From the NCBI GenBank assembly GCA_006969625.1, contig CP030885.1, forward strand, positions 4,041,430-4,105,429: a stretch of DNA of 64,000 nucleotides. The letters run 5' to 3'. The position numbers and the translations under genes were made by a program. The DNA comes from Rhodospirillaceae bacterium. Lineage in GTDB: Bacteria; Pseudomonadota; Alphaproteobacteria; Kiloniellales; DSM-21159. A model generated the notes under the pieces. That model saw nothing but the letters and a program-made list of their open reading frames with translations. It was not told the origin of the DNA and searched no databases. This document shows, in pieces, positions 41,415-50,607 of this stretch (position 1 is the first letter of the stretch; each line of letters starts with the position of its first letter).

Positions 41415-43010
41415 ATGCCGACATTCCTGTCCGCGCCGGACTCGGCTGGCCGCCGGCTCAGCCGCCGTCACTTCTGCCTCGGTTTGCTGACGGCCGCGCT
41501 CGCCACGCCCGCTTCCCTTGCCGTCGCGCGCGCCGCCGAGAGGCTCGGCGCGGCGGTGCCGCACGACTTCGAACGTCTGAGCCGACAGGCGCGCGCGCTG
41601 GCCGCGCAGCCCTGGAGCCCACCTCAGCAGGCGACGGCCGGCGCCCTCGATCGCCTGGACTACGATGCCTACCAGCGGATCCGCTTTCGCAGCGAGCGTG
41701 CGGTCGGCCGCGAGGGGGCTTGGCCCATCGCCCCGTTCCACCTGCACCGCTTCGCGGCGGCGCCCGTCGGGCTGAACCTGGTCACCGAGGCCGGCGCCCG
41801 GCCGCTGGCCTACGATCCGGAGCTCTTCGCCTACACTGGCGAACTGCAGGCGGCGGACTTCCCAGCGGACATGGGTTATGCCGGCTTCCGCGTGCTGCAC
41901 GCCGACGGCCGCGCCGGGGATTGGCTGGCCTTCATGGGCGCCTCCTACTTCCGCAGCGCCGACCCGCTGAATCAGTACGGGCTTTCGGCACGCGGCCTCG
42001 CCATCGATACCGCCGTTCCGGGTCGCAGCGAGGAGTTTCCGCGCTTCACGGACTTCTGGATCGATCCGCGCGACGCGCAGACGCTGGTGATCGACGCGCT
42101 GCTCGACAGCCCGAGCGTGACCGGCGCCTACCGCTTCGCCATCTCGCGCAGCGAGAGCACCGCGATGGAGACGACGGCCCGCCTGTTCGCGCGCGAGCAG
42201 GTCATGCAGTTGGGGGTGGCGCCGCTGACTTCGATGTACTGGTTCTCCGAGAGCAACCGCCATGCCGCCACGGACTGGCGGCCGGAGGTGCACGACAGCG
42301 ACGGCCTGGCGCTGTGGACCGGCAGGGGCGAGCGGCTCTGGCGGCCGCTGAACAACCCGCCCGGCGTCGCGACCAGCAGCTTCCTGGACGACAATCCCCG
42401 CGGCTTCGGGCTGCTGCAGCGCGACCGCGCCTTCGACAACTACCAGGACGACGGCGTCTTCTACGAGCGGCGCCCCTCGGCCTGGGTGCAGCCCCTGGGC
42501 GACTGGGGCAAGGGGGCGGTGACGCTGGTGGAGATCCCCACCGACGACGAGATCCACGACAACATCGTCGCCTTCTGGACGCCCGAAAGCGGCATGGCCG
42601 CCGGCGCGGAGCGGGCGTGGCGCTACCGGCTGAGCTGGACGGCGGCGCCGGTTGTGCCCGCCGAGCTGGGCCGCACGGTCGCCACGCGGTTGGGCCGGGC
42701 GGGCGTGCCCGGGCAGCCGCGCCCGGCCCAGGGCAACAAGTATGCCGTCGACTTCCGCGGCGGACGCCTGGCGGAGTTCGAAAGCAGCGATCCGGTGGAT
42801 CCGATGGTTTCCTGCCCGCGCGGACGGATCGACAATCCCTACGCGCTGCGCGTCGTCGGCACCGACGTCTGGCGGCTCGTCTTCGACGTCTACCCGCCCG
42901 AGGGCGAGGAGGAGATGGGCGAGCCGCTGGAGCTGCGCGCCTTCCTCGCGGTCGGCGGCACGCCGCTGACCGAGACCTGGGCGATGCAGCACCGTCCCGT
43001 GACCTTCTGA
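41415..43010 (+). CDS. opgG: Periplasmic glucan biosynthesis protein OpgG/OpgD
   Basis: A 531-residue MdoG-family protein needed for osmoregulated periplasmic glucan backbone structure. A twin-arginine-type signal (RRLSRRHFCLGLLTAALATP) exports it. Family hallmarks are LDYDAYQRIRFRSERAVGRE, MGASYFRSADPLNQYGLSAR, APLTSMYWFSESNRHAATDW, HDSDGLALWTGRGERLWRPL and the C-terminal Ig-like part (WRYRLSW onward). The Tat signal is closer to OpgD than to Sec-exported OpgG. No opgH glucosyltransferase is adjacent. Confidence 0.92.
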   Translation: MPTFLSAPDSAGRRLSRRHFCLGLLTAALATPASLAVARAAERLGAAVPHDFERLSRQARALAAQPWSPPQQATAGALDRLDYDAYQRIRFRSERAVGREGAWPIAPFHLHRFAAAPVGLNLVTEAGARPLAYDPELFAYTGELQAADFPADMGYAGFRVLHADGRAGDWLAFMGASYFRSADPLNQYGLSARGLAIDTAVPGRSEEFPRFTDFWIDPRDAQTLVIDALLDSPSVTGAYRFAISRSESTAMETTARLFAREQVMQLGVAPLTSMYWFSESNRHAATDWRPEVHDSDGLALWTGRGERLWRPLNNPPGVATSSFLDDNPRGFGLLQRDRAFDNYQDDGVFYERRPSAWVQPLGDWGKGAVTLVEIPTDDEIHDNIVAFWTPESGMAAGAERAWRYRLSWTAAPVVPAELGRTVATRLGRAGVPGQPRPAQGNKYAVDFRGGRLAEFESSDPVDPMVSCPRGRIDNPYALRVVGTDVWRLVFDVYPPEGEEEMGEPLELRAFLAVGGTPLTETWAMQHRPVTF

Positions 43011-43078
43011 CGCCGCTTGCCTTGCCGCCGGCGGCTTCGCGATAAAGCGGGCCGAGCGATGCAAGGGAGACAGGCGCA

Positions 43079-43960
43079 ATGACACACAGATGGCGAGTGG
43101 ACAGCGAGACGGGGCGGCTGCGCGAGGTACTGCTGTGCCGGCCGGACAACTACGCCTGGCAGCCGACCAACGCCATCGCCCAGCGCACCCTCACCGAGAG
43201 GACGGCGGCCCCGGCGCGAGCGGATCTGGATGCCCAGTACGCGGGCATGGTGCGGGCGCTCGAGGACTTCGGCGTCGTCTGCCACTACACGACCCCCGAG
43301 CCGCACCTGCCCTACCAGGTCTACACCCGCGACTCCTCGCAGGTGACGCCCTGGGGGCCGGCGATCACCCAGCTCTACCGCCCGCAGCGGCGCGGCGAGT
43401 ACGCCAGCGTCATCGCCTTCTACAACCAGACCGACGGCGGCCCCTGGCGCTACTCGACCCGCGGCACCCTGGAAGGCGGCGACATCCACATCGTCCGCCC
43501 CGGCCTGCTGCTGGTCGGCCATTCCGGCGAGCGGACGACCGAGGCCGGCGCGCGCCAGTTCGCCGACTGGTTCGAAGACCAGGGCTGGGAGGTGCGCCTG
43601 CAGCCCTTCGCCGAGCACTTCCTGCATCTCGACGTGATCTTCTCCATGGTCGCGCCGAACCTGGCGCTCGGCTGCCTCGAGGTGCTGGACGACGATCTGG
43701 TCGCCTGGCTGGCCGAGCGGCAGATCCGCCTGATCCCGGTCAGCTACAAGGACGCCATGACCATGGCCTGCAACGTGCTGGCGCTCGGCCCGGACGCGGC
43801 GGGCCGCGACACGGTGATCTCGGCCGCCCACGCCCCGGTGGTCAACGCCGCCATGAAGGCGGAAGGCCTGCAAGTCATCGAGCTGCCGCTCGACCTCTTC
43901 TGCCGCGGCGGCGGCGGCATCCACTGCATGACCATGCCCCTGCTGCGTGACCCGATCTGA
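43079..43960 (+). CDS. Amidinotransferase/DDAH-like guanidino-group hydrolase
   Basis: A 293-residue beta/alpha-propeller enzyme of the amidinotransferase superfamily, which attacks guanidino groups via a Cys. Candidate catalytic residues are the acid in TLEGGDIHIV, His in EHFLHLDVIFSM and Cys in GGIHCMTMP near the C-terminus. LPYQVYTRDSSQVTPWGPAI is the substrate-loop region. The size and GGGGIHCMTMP end fit dimethylarginine dimethylaminohydrolase-like or arginine deiminase-like members. GGGAGAC lies before the ATG. The next genes are a polyamine-type importer and a nitrilase, so it likely opens a catabolic route for an imported guanidino compound. Confidence 0.82.
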   Translation: MTHRWRVDSETGRLREVLLCRPDNYAWQPTNAIAQRTLTERTAAPARADLDAQYAGMVRALEDFGVVCHYTTPEPHLPYQVYTRDSSQVTPWGPAITQLYRPQRRGEYASVIAFYNQTDGGPWRYSTRGTLEGGDIHIVRPGLLLVGHSGERTTEAGARQFADWFEDQGWEVRLQPFAEHFLHLDVIFSMVAPNLALGCLEVLDDDLVAWLAERQIRLIPVSYKDAMTMACNVLALGPDAAGRDTVISAAHAPVVNAAMKAEGLQVIELPLDLFCRGGGGIHCMTMPLLRDPI

Positions 43961-43980
43961 GGCAAACGCGTCCCGTCCCG

Positions 43981-44010
43981 CTCAAGATATGTGCAGCGCA
44001 GCATCTTGAG
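43981..44010. promoter_or_regulatory. 8-bp dyad before the ABC transporter genes
   Basis: CTCAAGAT and ATCTTGAG separated by 14 bases, between the amidinohydrolase stop and the binding-protein gene. It could be an operator for a substrate-sensing regulator or a weak terminator (no U tract follows). Confidence 0.4.
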
Positions 44011-44089
44011 TGTGCGGAACTTTATCCGTAACGTCCCGGGCCGAGGGGATCGCCCCGACGCAAGGCACAGCCAACAGGGAAGGCAGATC

Positions 44090-45211
44090 ATGACCCGCAA
44101 GACCAAGCTGCCGGGCAGCGCCCACGTTTCGCGCCGCCCGGTCTCCCGCCGCACGGTCCTGGGCGGCATCGGCGCCGCGGCCGGCGTCGCCGCGCTGGGG
44201 ATGCCGGCGGTGCACACCCGCGCGGCGGAACCGCTGAAGGTCGGCGTCTACGGCGGCTACTTCAAGGAGTCCTTCGACCAGTTCATCTTCCCGGACTTCA
44301 CCGCGGCCACCGGCATCGAGGTGCAGTCGGTCGCCGAGCCGACCGGCGAGGCCTGGCTTGTGCAACTCGAGCAGGCGGCGCGCGCCGGCCAGGCGCCAGC
44401 CGACGTCAACATGATGGCGGTCACGCCACTGCTGAAAGGCCAGCAGACCGAGCTGTGGATGCCGCTGGACGAGTCGAAGATCACCAACCTCGACAAGCTG
44501 CTCGATCAGTTCGTCCACCGCTATCCCGACGGCCGCCTGTGCGGCGTCGGCGCGGTCGCCTGGTACATCACCCTGGTCAGCAACACCGATGTCATCCCCG
44601 ACGCGCCGGAGTCCTGGGGCGACATGTGGGCCGAGGACAAGCGCGACAGCCTGGGCCTGCTGGCGCTTGTCACCAACTCCTTCCTGCTGGAGATCACCGC
44701 CGAGACCTTCTTCGGCGGCCAGGAGATCCTGGGCAGCGAGGAGGGCATCCTCGAAGTGCTCGGCAAGCTGGCCGAGGTAAAGCCGAACGTGAAGCTCTGG
44801 TACCGCGACGAGGGGCAGTTCCAGCAGGCGCTGCAGACCGGCGAGATCCCGATGGGCCAGTACTACCACGACGTGGCCGGCCTCGCCGCGGCCGACGGCT
44901 ACCCGGTGCGCTCCACCTTCCCCAAGGAGGGCGGCGTCAACGACTCCGGCTCCTGGGCGGTGACCAAGGCCTCGCAGATGGCCGACGAGGCGCACGTCTT
45001 CATCGAGTACATGTGCCAGCCTGAGATCCAGGCGGCGCTGTCGCGCAACGTCGGCACGGCACCGACGGTACGGCGCGACCTGCTCGACCTCACCGAGGCG
45101 GAGTTCGCGGCGGTCGCCAGCGACATCCCGCCGATCATCCCGAACTACCAGATGTACCTGGAGCGCGGCGATTGGCTGGAGCAGCAATGGATCGAGACGA
45201 TCACCGGGTGA
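44090..45211 (+). CDS. ABC transporter substrate-binding protein, spermidine/putrescine type
   Basis: A 373-residue PotD/PotF-like periplasmic binding protein. The twin-arginine signal is about 1-45 (VSRRTVLGGIGAAAGVAALG). The mature start LKVGVYGGYFKESFDQFIFP, then GAVAWYITLVSNTDVIPDAP and ESWGDMWAEDKRDSLGLLAL are typical of the polyamine/opine class. VAGLAAADGYPVRSTFPKEG, then SGSWAVTKASQMADEAHVFI form the second lobe. AGGGAAGGC precedes the ATG at 44090. It heads the transporter operon but is separated from the ATPase gene by a 170-base gap containing an inverted repeat pair. The ligand is not certain. Confidence 0.88.
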   Translation: MTRKTKLPGSAHVSRRPVSRRTVLGGIGAAAGVAALGMPAVHTRAAEPLKVGVYGGYFKESFDQFIFPDFTAATGIEVQSVAEPTGEAWLVQLEQAARAGQAPADVNMMAVTPLLKGQQTELWMPLDESKITNLDKLLDQFVHRYPDGRLCGVGAVAWYITLVSNTDVIPDAPESWGDMWAEDKRDSLGLLALVTNSFLLEITAETFFGGQEILGSEEGILEVLGKLAEVKPNVKLWYRDEGQFQQALQTGEIPMGQYYHDVAGLAAADGYPVRSTFPKEGGVNDSGSWAVTKASQMADEAHVFIEYMCQPEIQAALSRNVGTAPTVRRDLLDLTEAEFAAVASDIPPIIPNYQMYLERGDWLEQQWIETITG

Positions 45212-45230
45212 TCGTCCCTGACAAGGCCCT

Positions 45231-45347
45231 CCTCACCCTTCGAGACGGCTTGCCGGCGCAAGCCTGCTCAGGATGAGGAGGGCCTACCCGACGTTTGCCC
45301 GGCCTCGTCCTGAGCAGCCGGCGCAGCCGGCGTCTCGAAGGGCGAGG
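45231..45347. repeat. Inverted pair of REP-like palindromic elements
   Basis: Unit A (45231-45280) reads CCTTCGAGACGGC ... GCTCAGGATGAGG; unit B (45304-45347) is its rough reverse complement, CCTCGTCCTGAGCAG ... GTCTCGAAGGGCGAGG. Each is itself a hairpin and the two can pair with each other. Such CTTCGAGACG/CTCAGGATGAGG elements are scattered in many alphaproteobacterial genomes between genes. Its place between binding-protein and ATPase genes could lower downstream expression. Confidence 0.75.
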
Positions 45348-45384
45348 CCGAGCCGCCTTAGCGGCTTCCAAGCGCACCGGTGAC

Positions 45385-46428
45385 ATGTCCGAGCTTCAGC
45401 TCCAGTCCGTGACCAAGCGCTTCGGCGGCGTGACCGCCGTCGACGGCGTCGACCTGACGGTGCCCCAGGGGCGGTTCGTCTGCCTGCTCGGCCCGTCCGG
45501 CTGCGGCAAGACCACGCTGCTGCGCATGATCGCCGGACTGGAGGCGCCGAGCGCGGGAAAGCTGGTGCTCGATGGCGAGGACATCACCGAACAGCCGGCG
45601 CATATGCGCGGCTTCGGCATGGTGTTCCAGTCGCTGGCCCTCTTCCCGCACCTGACGGTGGCCGAGAACGTCGCCTACGCCCTGGCGATCCGCGGCACCG
45701 ACAAGGCGCGGCAGCGCCGGCGGGTGGAAGAGCTGCTGGAGCTGATCCAGCTTCCCGACATCGCCGACCGCCAGATCTCGCAGCTCTCCGGCGGGCAGCG
45801 CCAGCGCGTCGCCATCGCCCGCGCCCTGGCGGTCGACCCGCGGCTGTTTCTGCTGGACGAGCCCTTGAGCGCGCTGGACGCCAAGCTGCGCGAGGCGCTG
45901 CAGGTCGAGCTGCGGCTGCTGCAGCGGCGCCTGGGCGTCACCACCATCCTGGTCACCCACGACCAGCGCGAGGCCATGACCATGGCCGACACCATCGTGG
46001 TGATGGACCAGGGGCGGGTGCAGCAGGCCGGCAGTCCGCTGGAGATCTACTGCCGCCCGGCGAACGCCTTCGTCGCCGACTTCATCGGCACCTCCAACCT
46101 GCTGAAGGGGACGGCGCGCGGCGGCGGGCGGGTCGAGCTGCCGGGCGGCACGCTGGCGGTGCCGACCGCACCGGACAGCGGCCCGGTGACGCTGTCGATC
46201 CGGCCGGAGAACCTGCACCTGGCGGCCGCCGGCGCCGGCGGCGAGAACCGGCTGACCGGCGAGGTGGTCTTCGTGCGCGACATCGGCCAGACGGTGGAGA
46301 CCCACGTCGCGTGCGCCGGCCAGCGCCTGGTCGCCGTCGCCATCGTCGAGGGCGAGCCGCCGTTTGCGCCTGGCGATGCCGTCTCGCTCGAGCTGCCGGC
46401 GGCGCAGATCGCGGTCTTCCCCGGATGA
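45385..46428 (+). CDS. ABC transporter ATPase, PotA type
   Basis: A 347-residue ATPase that powers the importer. Walker A is GPSGCGKTT, then the Q-loop in GMVFQSLALFPHLTVAENVA, signature LSGGQRQRVAIARAL, Walker B LFLLDEPLSALDAKLREALQ and the H-loop THDQREAMTMAD. A C-terminal TOBE domain follows (about 260-347, VTLSIRPENLHLAAAGAGGE). The ATG at 45385 follows the repeat pair with a weak ribosome site. Its stop overlaps the first permease gene (ATGA). Confidence 0.93.
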   Translation: MSELQLQSVTKRFGGVTAVDGVDLTVPQGRFVCLLGPSGCGKTTLLRMIAGLEAPSAGKLVLDGEDITEQPAHMRGFGMVFQSLALFPHLTVAENVAYALAIRGTDKARQRRRVEELLELIQLPDIADRQISQLSGGQRQRVAIARALAVDPRLFLLDEPLSALDAKLREALQVELRLLQRRLGVTTILVTHDQREAMTMADTIVVMDQGRVQQAGSPLEIYCRPANAFVADFIGTSNLLKGTARGGGRVELPGGTLAVPTAPDSGPVTLSIRPENLHLAAAGAGGENRLTGEVVFVRDIGQTVETHVACAGQRLVAVAIVEGEPPFAPGDAVSLELPAAQIAVFPG

Positions 46429-47279
46429 GGACCGGCAAGCCGCGCAGCCTGGCCGAGCACGCGCCGCTGATCTATCCGGCGCTGATGCTGCTGGTCTTCT
46501 TCGTCATCCCCTTCGGCATCATGCTGGCCGTCAGCTTCTTCCAGCGCGTCCAGGGCGGCTTCTACGAGCCGAGCTTCACGCTCGACAACTATGGCCGCTT
46601 CCTCTCCGCCTTCTTCGGCAACGTGCTGGGCTTCTCGCTCGGCCTCTCGGCGCTGGCGGCGGTCATCTGCGTCGGGCTGGCCTTTCCCTTCACCTACCTG
46701 CTGACCCGCCTGGCGCGGCGGCGGCAGATCGCCTGGCTGGTGTTCCTGCTCTCGGTGCTCAGCCTGTCGGAGGTGATCGTCGGCTTCGCCTGGTCGACCT
46801 TGCTGAGCCGCTCGGCCGGGATTTCGAATCTGCTGGTCGCCGTCGGGCTGATGGCCGAGCCGGTGAGTTGGTCGCCGGGCTTCGCCGCGCTGCTGATCGG
46901 CATGTGCTATCTGGCCTTTCCCTACACCGTGCTGCTGCTCTACCCGAGCCTGGTGCGGCTCGACCGCGAGCTGGTCGAGGCGGCGATGACCATGGGCGCC
47001 TCGCCCTTGCGCGCCTTCTTCACCGTGGTCGTCGGCGCCGCGCGCAACGCCATCCTGTCCGGCCTGATCCTGGCCTTCGTCTTCACGCTGGGCATCTACC
47101 TGCTGCCGCAGTTGCTCGGGCGGCCGCAGCACTGGACCATCTCGGTGATGATCACCGACCAGACGATCTACCAGTCCAACCTGCCCTTCGGCGCCGCAAT
47201 GGCGATCTTCCTGATGCTGGTCAGCCTGGCGCTGATCGGCCTGACGCTGCTGCTCGGCCGGCAGAAGGCGGCGGGGTGA
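46425..47279 (+). CDS. ABC transporter permease 1, PotB type
   Basis: A 284-residue inner-membrane permease with six helices (APLIYPALMLLVFFVIPFGI first). The ATPase-contact EAA loop reads EAAMTMGASPLRAFFTVVVG. The periplasmic loop FQRVQGGFYEPSFTLDNYGR is typical of PotB-like subunits. The start overlaps the ATPase stop and the stop overlaps the second permease (GTGA), so all are translated together. Confidence 0.92.
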   Translation: MRTGKPRSLAEHAPLIYPALMLLVFFVIPFGIMLAVSFFQRVQGGFYEPSFTLDNYGRFLSAFFGNVLGFSLGLSALAAVICVGLAFPFTYLLTRLARRRQIAWLVFLLSVLSLSEVIVGFAWSTLLSRSAGISNLLVAVGLMAEPVSWSPGFAALLIGMCYLAFPYTVLLLYPSLVRLDRELVEAAMTMGASPLRAFFTVVVGAARNAILSGLILAFVFTLGIYLLPQLLGRPQHWTISVMITDQTIYQSNLPFGAAMAIFLMLVSLALIGLTLLLGRQKAAG

Positions 47280-48079
47280 GCGCGGCCTGGAGCATCCGCC
47301 TGTTCATGGGCGCCGTCGGCCTGGTGCTGGCCGCGCCGCTGCTCGTGATCGGCGGGGTGGCGCTGAACGAGGGGCGCGTGCTGCACTTCCCGCCGCGCGG
47401 CTTCAGCCTGCAGTGGTTCGTCGACATCTGGCGCGATGCCGGCTGGTTCGACGCGCTGATCAATTCCCTGTCGGTGGCGACGCTCTCGGCCTGCCTGGCG
47501 GTCTCCATCGCCCTGCCGCTGGCCTACTTCCTGTGGCGCTGGCGGGTGCGCTACGCCGCCGCCCTCTACACGCTCGGCACCGCCCCCTTCGTGCTGCCGC
47601 CGGTGATCTCGGCGCTCGGCTTCCTCGCCTTCTGGGCGACCGCCGGCCTGTACGGAGACTACCTGACGGTGGTGGTCAGCCACGCCATCTTCTTCGTCAC
47701 CCTGCCGATGGTGACCATCAGCCTGGGCTTCCAGTCGATCGACCGCGGGTTGGTCGAGGCGGCGGCGACCATGGGCGCCACGCCGCGCCAAGTCTTCCGC
47801 ACGATCGTCTTCCCGCTGGTCCGCCCCTACATCGTCAGCGGCTTCGCCTTCGCCTTCGTGCTCAGCCTGAACGAGTACATCGTCGCCTACATGGTCGCCG
47901 GCTTCACCGTGGAGACCCTGCCGATCAAGATCTTCAACTCGCTACGCTACGGCTACACGCCGGTGATGGCCGCCGTCGCCGTCGTCTTCGTCCTCGTCGC
48001 GCTGCTGGTCTTCGGCCTGATCGCGCGCTTCGGCGACCTGCCGCGGCTGCTCGGCGCATTGCAGGGTCAGGAGAAATGA
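47276..48079 (+). CDS. ABC transporter permease 2, PotC type
   Basis: A 267-residue partner permease with six helices. A GTG start overlaps the first permease stop. The EAA loop is EAAATMGATPRQVFRTIVFP, and the first periplasmic loop HFPPRGFSLQWFVDIWRDAG matches PotC-type subunits. SGFAFAFVLSLNEYIVAYMV, then GFTVETLPIKIFNSLRYGYT is highly characteristic of polyamine-type permeases. Its stop overlaps the nitrilase gene start (ATGA). Confidence 0.92.
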   Translation: MSAAWSIRLFMGAVGLVLAAPLLVIGGVALNEGRVLHFPPRGFSLQWFVDIWRDAGWFDALINSLSVATLSACLAVSIALPLAYFLWRWRVRYAAALYTLGTAPFVLPPVISALGFLAFWATAGLYGDYLTVVVSHAIFFVTLPMVTISLGFQSIDRGLVEAAATMGATPRQVFRTIVFPLVRPYIVSGFAFAFVLSLNEYIVAYMVAGFTVETLPIKIFNSLRYGYTPVMAAVAVVFVLVALLVFGLIARFGDLPRLLGALQGQEK

Positions 48080-48852
48080 GAGTCGCGCTGCTGCAGACCG
48101 CGGGCACCGGCACGGTGGCGGGCAACCTGGACCTGCTGGAGGCGACGGCGGCCTCGGCGGCGGCGGCCGGCGCGCGCCTGCTGATCGCCCCGGAGATGTT
48201 CCTGACCGGCTACAACATCGGCGAGCGGGCCTGGGCGCTGGCCGAGCCTGCCGACGGGCCGGCCGCCGGGCGTGCGACGGAGATCGCCCGCCGCCACGGC
48301 CTCGCCCTGCTCTACGGATTCCCGGAGTTCCGCGATGGAGCGGTCTACAACGCCGTCGTCTGGGTCGATCCCGAGGGCCGGCGCCGGGTCTACCGCAAGG
48401 CCCACCTCTTCGGTCCCGACGAGCGGCGCCTCTACCTGCCCGGCCCGGAGCACCCGCCGCTGGTGCGTTTCGAGGGTCTGAAGATCGGCCTGCTGATCTG
48501 CTACGACCTGGAGTTCCCGGAGGCGGTGCGCGCCCTGGCGGTGGCCGGTGCCGAGCTGATCGCCGTGCCGACCGCCCTGATGGAGCCCTACGGCTTCGTC
48601 GCCGACGCGCTGGTGCCGACGCGCGCCTACGAGAACGGCGTCTACCTCGCCTACGTCAACCGGGCCGGCGCCGAGGGCGAGTTGACCTACGTCGGCCGCT
48701 CCTGCCTGGTCGGGCCGGACGGCCGAGACCTGGCGCGCGCGCCCGGCAACGCCGAGGCCCTGCTGATCGCCGAGATCGATGCCGCGGAGATCGTCCGTGT
48801 CCGCAGCATCAACCCCTACCTGCACGACCTGCGCCGCGACCTCTACGACTAG
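48076..48852 (+). CDS. Nitrilase-superfamily carbon-nitrogen hydrolase
   Basis: A 258-residue cytoplasmic hydrolase with the full Glu-Lys-Cys triad: Glu in LLIAPEMFLTGYNIG, Lys in YRKAHLFGPDERRLYL and Cys in LLICYDLEFPEAVRAL. The final part (TYVGRSCLVGPDGRDL) is usual. It could be an omega-amidase, an N-carbamoyl amine amidase (as in putrescine formation from agmatine) or an R-amidase. Translational coupling to the polyamine-type permeases and the nearby guanidino hydrolase favour cleaving an amide or carbamoyl product of the imported compound. No signal peptide is present. Confidence 0.88.
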   Translation: MRVALLQTAGTGTVAGNLDLLEATAASAAAAGARLLIAPEMFLTGYNIGERAWALAEPADGPAAGRATEIARRHGLALLYGFPEFRDGAVYNAVVWVDPEGRRRVYRKAHLFGPDERRLYLPGPEHPPLVRFEGLKIGLLICYDLEFPEAVRALAVAGAELIAVPTALMEPYGFVADALVPTRAYENGVYLAYVNRAGAEGELTYVGRSCLVGPDGRDLARAPGNAEALLIAEIDAAEIVRVRSINPYLHDLRRDLYD

Positions 48853-48963
48853 CCCGAGCCGTGTGGTTGCCTCGGCCGACCGTTCCGCGCTAGGTCAGAG
48901 ACCAACCAGCCGCAGCGCGTCCGGCCGCGGCGGAAAAGACGGCAGAGTCTGGGAGGCACATCC

Positions 48964-50460
48964 GTGAGCGTCCGCGCCCCTGTCCTGGCGATCGACCAGG
49001 GCACCACCTCCACGCGCGCCATGGTGTTCGAGGACGACACCGCGATCCTGGGTCAGGCGCAGGAGGAGTTCCGCCAGCACTACCCGCACTCCGGCTGGGT
49101 CGAGCACGAGGTCGAGGACCTGTGGGAGACGACGGTGCGCACCGCCCGCGGTGCCCTGAAGGCGGCCGGGTTGGAGGCCGGGCAGGTCGCCGCGCTCGGC
49201 ATCACCAACCAACGCGAGACGACGGTGCTGTGGGACCGGCGCACGGGCAAGGCGGTCCACAAGGCGATCGTCTGGCAGGACCGGCGTACCGCCGAGCTGT
49301 GCCAGAAGCTGAAGGCGGCGGGCCACGAGCCGCGCTTCGCCGAGAGCACCGGCCTGCTGCTCGACCCCTACTTCTCCGGTACCAAGCTGGCCTGGCTGCT
49401 GAACGAGGTGGCCGGCGCGCGCGAAGCGGCCGAGGCCGGGCACCTGGCCTTCGGCACGGTCGACAGCTACCTGATCTGGAAGCTGACCGGCGGCCGGCGC
49501 CACGTCACCGACGCCACCAACGCCAGCCGCACGCTGCTGTTCGACATCCACCGCCAGCGGTGGGACGAGGGGCTGTTGGAGATCCTGGGCATCCCCGAGG
49601 CGGCGATGCCCGAGGTGCTGGATTGCGCCGACGACTTCGGCACCTGCGAGCCGGAGATCCTCGGTGCCCCCGTGCCGATCCGCGGCGTCGCCGGCGACCA
49701 GCAGGCAGCGACCGTCGGCCAGGCCTGCTTCCGGGCCGGCGCCATGAAGTCGACCTACGGCACCGGCTGCTTCGCCCTGGTCAACACCGGCGAGACTCCG
49801 GTCGCTTCGACCCACCGGCTGCTGACCACCATCGCCTATCGCTTCGACGGCAAGGCCACTTATGCGCTGGAGGGCTCGATCTTCGTCGCCGGCGCGGCGG
49901 TGCAGTGGCTGCGCGACGGCCTGGGCATCATCCGGCAGGCAGCGGAAAGCGGCGAGCTCGCCGCCGCGGCCGATCCCGAGCAGCAGGTGGTGCTGGTCCC
50001 GGCCTTCGTCGGCCTGGGTGCGCCGCACTGGGAGGCGGAGGCGCGCGGCGCGATCTTCGGCCTGACCCGCAACTCCGGCCCCAAGGAGTTCGCCCTGGCC
50101 GCCCTGGAGTCGGTCGCCTTCCAGACCCTCGACCTGATCGAGGCGATCCGCGCCGACGGCGCTTTGGGCGAAGACCTGGTGCTGCGGGTCGACGGCGGCA
50201 TGACCGCCAGCGACTGGATGCTGCAGCGCCTCTCCGACGTGCTGGGCGCGCCGGTCGACCGCCCCAAGGTGCTAGAAACCACCGCCCTGGGCGCGGCCTG
50301 GCTGGCCGGCCATGCCGCCGGCGTCTGGCCGAGCCAGGACGAGTTCGCCCGCATCTGGCAGCTCGACCGCCGCTTCGAGCCGCAGATGGACGAGGCCGCC
50401 CGCCAGCGCCGCGTCGCGCTCTGGCACGACGCGGTCCAGCGCACGCTGACCCATGGGTGA
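48964..50460 (+). CDS. glpK: Glycerol kinase
   Basis: A 498-residue FGGY-family kinase that makes glycerol-3-phosphate from glycerol and ATP. The start [18 protein letters not shown], then [20 protein letters not shown] and [14 protein letters not shown] are diagnostic. [20 protein letters not shown] and the second domain ([19 protein letters not shown], then [20 protein letters not shown]) follow. The start is GTG at 48964 after GGGAGGC. No glpF, glpD or glpR is adjacent; it stands 111 bases after the nitrilase and may be a separate unit. Confidence 0.95.
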   Translation: MSVRAPVLAIDQGTTSTRAMVFEDDTAILGQAQEEFRQHYPHSGWVEHEVEDLWETTVRTARGALKAAGLEAGQVAALGITNQRETTVLWDRRTGKAVHKAIVWQDRRTAELCQKLKAAGHEPRFAESTGLLLDPYFSGTKLAWLLNEVAGAREAAEAGHLAFGTVDSYLIWKLTGGRRHVTDATNASRTLLFDIHRQRWDEGLLEILGIPEAAMPEVLDCADDFGTCEPEILGAPVPIRGVAGDQQAATVGQACFRAGAMKSTYGTGCFALVNTGETPVASTHRLLTTIAYRFDGKATYALEGSIFVAGAAVQWLRDGLGIIRQAAESGELAAAADPEQQVVLVPAFVGLGAPHWEAEARGAIFGLTRNSGPKEFALAALESVAFQTLDLIEAIRADGALGEDLVLRVDGGMTASDWMLQRLSDVLGAPVDRPKVLETTALGAAWLAGHAAGVWPSQDEFARIWQLDRRFEPQMDEAARQRRVALWHDAVQRTLTHG

Positions 50461-50607
50461 GGGATCTTCGGCAATGGCCGATATCGCCCTTCATGCCTCG
50501 TGGGCGCGCGACCAGGTCAAGGCGGTCAATCCCCGCGACGAACGCGTGCGCCACGCCTTCGCGCCGAGCTTGTCGAGGCAGGACGTCGGCCGATGGGACG
50601 CCGGCAA

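Noticed and set aside
43991-44089. Longer start of the binding-protein gene
   Set aside because: It would add residues before the twin-arginine signal and overlap the dyad; AGGGAAGGC marks the ATG at 44090.
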